Shown: positions 60,985 through 64,000 of the stretch, in pieces
How the letters are laid out: every line of letters starts with the position of its first letter
How positions within the stretch are numbered: position 1 is the first letter of the stretch
Program-made: the position numbers and the translations under genes
NCBI GenBank assembly: GCA_947462335.1
Contig: OX381717.1
Location: 18,901,166-18,965,165 of the forward strand
Direction: 5' to 3'
Source of the DNA: Harmothoe impar
Taxonomy: Eukaryota > Annelida > Polychaeta > Phyllodocida > Polynoidae
Length of the DNA stretch: 64,000 nucleotides
The notes under the pieces: model-generated
What the model was told of the DNA's origin: nothing
The model's input: only the letters and a program-made list of their open reading frames with translations
Database searches by the model: none

Positions 60985-63804
60985 ATGATTACCTTACAAG
61001 ACTTGGAAAGCAGAAAAGGTCTGCGTATAGCGTGTATGAACACCAGATCTATATATCATAAGAGAGTTGATGCTTTTAAAATAATTATGAGTGCAGACAT
61101 CACTGGTATCGTCGAAACATGGCTTAACCCAACACATAAGGATGCCGATTTCATTGTACCAGGCTATCAATACATTAGAATGGATAGGTTCCCACTAAGG
61201 GAAAAGGGAGCTGGTGGTATTATGTTGTATGTTAGAGATCATTATGTTGCTTCAGTTGATGCAGAATCATCATTTGTAACAGAAGAATATGAAATCCTCT
61301 GTGTGGATTTAGAGATAGGCATAATTAAGTATAAGATTTACATATGCTACAGGCCGCCTGACTCGCACATAGATAAAAATGCTATATATAATAAGCTGAC
61401 GCAGCTAAAGATACCGGTAACAAAAAACAGGAAAGTTATTTACATGGGAGATTTTAACGTAGATCTGTTTAATGTTAAAGATGTTGAAGAAGCAAAGGTC
61501 AATAATTTCTGTACCGAAAATGAAGTCTACCAGACCATAAGTGAAATAACAAGACCTGCGTCTGGCACCCTTCTGGACCATATATATACGAATGTCCATA
61601 ATGTAGCGGACTCGGGGACAATTGGCTTTCACATTTCTGACCACACGCCAATATATATGGTACTTAAATGTATTAGAAATAAGATTAAAAAAAAGGTCGT
61701 TATGGCCAGGTCCTATAGGAGATATGACTATTTAGCTTTTAAGAACATGTTAATTAGGTATAACTGGGACCATCTGTTTCTACAAACTGACACTGAGCTC
61801 TTGTGGCAATCCATCTTGTGTGTGCTCAAAGAGTGTCTAGACACTATGTGCCCTGTTAAAAGAATGATATTACCTGAGTACACGCCTGAATGGTTAACAC
61901 CTGCAATAATACATGCCATGAGGGAAAGGGATGCACTATATATAATAGCAAAGCGCACCATGAATGAGGATGACTGGAGAATAGCTAACTTTAATAAATA
62001 CAATACGGCAAGACTTGTTTTTAACAGTAGGAAAGTAGAAATTGGAAAACTTCTGGCTCAAAAAAAGGATAATCCGGCAAAATTCTGGGAAGGGATACGT
62101 AAACTATTACCCAATAAGACAGCAGCAACATTAATTAAATTAAAAAATAATACCACTAATCTCCTAGTCCCTCAGGAAGCTTGTGCTGATTATATAAATA
62201 ACTTTTTTTCGAGTGTCGGAGAGAAACTGGCTAATATGCTGCCACCTGGTGAGCAGAATGATAACGAACCAGCACCATATGGAATACCCGGTAGAGAAGT
62301 TAACCTACTAGAACCGCTCTGTTATGCTGATATGATTAAACTTATTAGAAATATTAAGACTAATAAGGCCTCTTCAATTGTACACATGAAGTCATTTGTT
62401 ATAAAGGATGCCTTTCTAGCCATTCCTGAAGTGATTCTTGGTATGTACAATAGATGCCTAACTACCGGTACGTTCCCTGTAAGTTGGAAATGCGCTATTT
62501 GTACCCCTTCGCAAAAAACCCAACTCACATGATGTTAATGACCTAAGGCCCATAAGTTTACTACCACTGCCAGGTAAAATATTAGAAAAAATAGTATGTA
62601 CTCGCCTTCAAAGCTATATGAAAGAACATGATCTACTCTGTCCAAACCAACACGGTTATCGCTCAGGTCACTCGACTCAGACTGCCATTGGGGAACACTT
62701 ACATACTATAATAAATAACATCACTAAAGACTTGCCTACCTTTTGTCTATACCTCGATTACAAGAAAGCTTTTGATACAGTCTCACATTTTATATTAATT
62801 AAGAAATTATCAATTTTAGGACTTGGCGAAAAAACATTAAATTTTTTTTCGGATTATTTAACAAATAGGAAACAACGTACAGTAGCTAATAATATCACTT
62901 CTAACTCAAAAACTATTACATATGGTGTTCCCCAGGGGTCAGTAATGGGTCCTGTACTGTTCTCTATATACATAAATTCACTGCAAGAGTTGCTGAATTT
63001 GATATAACTTTATACGCAGACGATGCGGTCATTTGTACAACAACAGTAGACGCTATGGATGATGCTCTAATGAGGGTATCAGCATGGTGTATCAATAATA
63101 CCTTAACTGTTAATGCTAAGAAAACGCAATGGATGGTATATAATAATATTAAAAAAGAAAAACCTATTTTTGTATTAAACAATGTAATTCTGGAACAGGT
63201 AGAGGTATTTCCATACCTGGGACTTTCACTCGATCCTGACTTAAAGTTCTTAACCCACAGAAAAAATACTGTTAACAATGTAAGACAAAAGATTATACAG
63301 CTCGGGAGAGTTAGAAACTATGTAGAAGAAGATACTGCACTGGATGTGTATAGGTCAATGGTTCTACCCACACTAGACTACGTTGACTATGTTTGGGACC
63401 GTGATAATAAAGGTGAGAGTCAAGAGCTACAATACTTACAAAATAAGGCTCTGAGGGTTGTATATAAAGTTAAGTTAGGAAAAAATCCAAGATTAAACAC
63501 TGTAATGCTACACAATGAGAGCAACTGCTGTCAGCTTGGTGACAGACAAGATATGCACTTATTGTCTTTTGCACATACTTTAACAAAAAACCCTCTTTTA
63601 ATTGATAACAGGCACCTACCTACTCGTAGGAATCAGGGTCTAAGGCTTACTGTGATACAATCATTAAAACCAATTGTTATACGTTCTGTTATCTATAGAG
63701 CCATAACGAGGTGGAATCAGCTGAAACCTGCCTATACGTTGATAACAGATCTTTCTGCTTTTAAACTAGCAATTAAGAAAAACTATAACGAATGTTTTAT
63801 GTAA
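60985..63804 (+). CDS. LINE B ORF2: endonuclease plus reverse transcriptase (two frameshifts)
   Basis: ATG at 60985 (TATAAAATGATT; the frame opens at a TTG nine bases earlier). Endonuclease: GLRIACMNTRSIYHKRVDAF, GIVETWLN, YRPPDS, YMGDFNVDLF, GTLLDHIYTN, ISDHTPIY. The frame continues into the RT fingers and stops at 62530. One extra T at 62498-62500 (GCTATTTGTACC) causes this. The +1 frame resumes with VPLRKKPNSHDVNDLRPIS, YLDYKKAFDTVSH and YGVPQGSVMGPVLF, then stops at 63005. A second one-base loss near 62980-62990 shifts to ITLYADDAVICTT (catalytic Asp pair at 63019-63024) and the C-terminal region to TAA 63802-63804. With both shifts the ORF is about 940 codons. The copy is defective as written. 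Confidence 0.85.
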
Positions 63805-63874
63805 ATAATCATTTTATTTATTTTAAGAACATACAACACTGTTTACATTTCGAATGTCATACTGCTACACAAAC

Positions 63875-63896
63875 CTCATCTCATCTCATCTCATCA
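63875..63896 (+). repeat. (TCATC)n tail of LINE B
   Basis: Four CTCAT/TCATC units end the element 70 bp after the ORF2 stop. Short tandem 3' tails in place of poly(A) are usual in CR1/L2-type LINEs. 63897-64000 beyond it shows nothing. Confidence 0.75.
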
Positions 63897-64000
63897 TTAC
63901 AACTGCTTGTCTGAAATCAGGTGAAATATGAGACTCACTCTTATCAATATGTGCAATACTACAGGTATATTAGTAGCCATACTGTAATTTATGTGACTTA

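Larger units (their letters stand above)
58330..63896 (+). mobile_element. LINE family B (ORF1-NADAR, ORF2, TCATC tail)
   Basis: Non-LTR retrotransposon, antisense to the tetraspanin gene. Order: 5' region, ORF1 58565-60298, a 686-bp spacer, ORF2 60985-63804 with two breaks, a short 3' UTR and a tail of TCATC repeats at 63875-63896 in place of poly(A). The 5' limit is an estimate. It is clearly distinct from family A in sequence but has the same ORF1 domain order, and the EN-RT is of the same general group. Confidence 0.85.

Overview
This is a nuclear contig from an animal, most likely a marine invertebrate (amphioxus, hemichordate or lophotrochozoan type; I cannot decide which). The reasons are GT-AG introns, a trypsin-fold protease with a C-terminal membrane anchor, a six-cysteine tetraspanin, non-LTR retrotransposons with endonuclease plus reverse transcriptase, and a heavy load of small inverted-repeat elements. 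There are no operons. A run of N lies at 7069-7268.

Host genes. (1) Two exons (9516-9660, 19463-19592) of a membrane-anchored serine protease paralogue whose 5' exons are not seen. (2) A nearly complete second copy, 27557-33191, plus strand: signal peptide, His, Asp and Ser exons, transmembrane tail, with a TATA box and a probable non-coding first exon upstream. (3) A tetraspanin on the minus strand, eight exons from 57884 down to 39109, lacking only the exon(s) for the N-terminus and first membrane segment.

Mobile DNA makes up most of the rest. LINE family A is present as a 3' fragment at 1-1139 and as a long copy at about 10.2-18.67 kb lying between the two exons of protease copy 1. LINE family B fills about 58.3-63.9 kb, antisense to the tetraspanin. 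Both families encode an unusual ORF1: coiled coil, RRM-like domain, then a domain that I read as NADAR (the ADP-ribose glycosidase fold of YbiA and DarG-type antitoxins). Family A also has an SGNH-hydrolase ORF between ORF1 and ORF2. In the 1 kb before its ORF2 are four stem-loops with nearly the same loop and different but compensating stems. A 10,283-bp element at 42615-52897, in a tetraspanin intron, has a 6-bp target duplication (TGTGTT), long inverted repeats starting 5'-AG and no recognisable core genes. It looks like a non-autonomous Maverick/Polinton-type element. Its inverted repeats are arrays of promoter-like modules (CCAAT, E-box GTCACGTGAC, octamer ATTTGCAT, GC-box, ETS, YY1-like).

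Other mobile DNA includes a 4.1-kb long-TIR element (22601-26695) with a decayed zinc-finger-like ORF; a TTAA-target, piggyBac-like MITE family, one insertion of which is proved by an empty site inside the window; two PIF/Harbinger-like elements with 3-bp TAA/TTA duplications; at least four other MITE families; and several minisatellites.

The strongest candidates for something undescribed are the NADAR-bearing LINE ORF1 proteins, the covarying hairpin array before ORF2, and the promoter-module-ended 10.3-kb element with two small genes under a shared CRE promoter signature.
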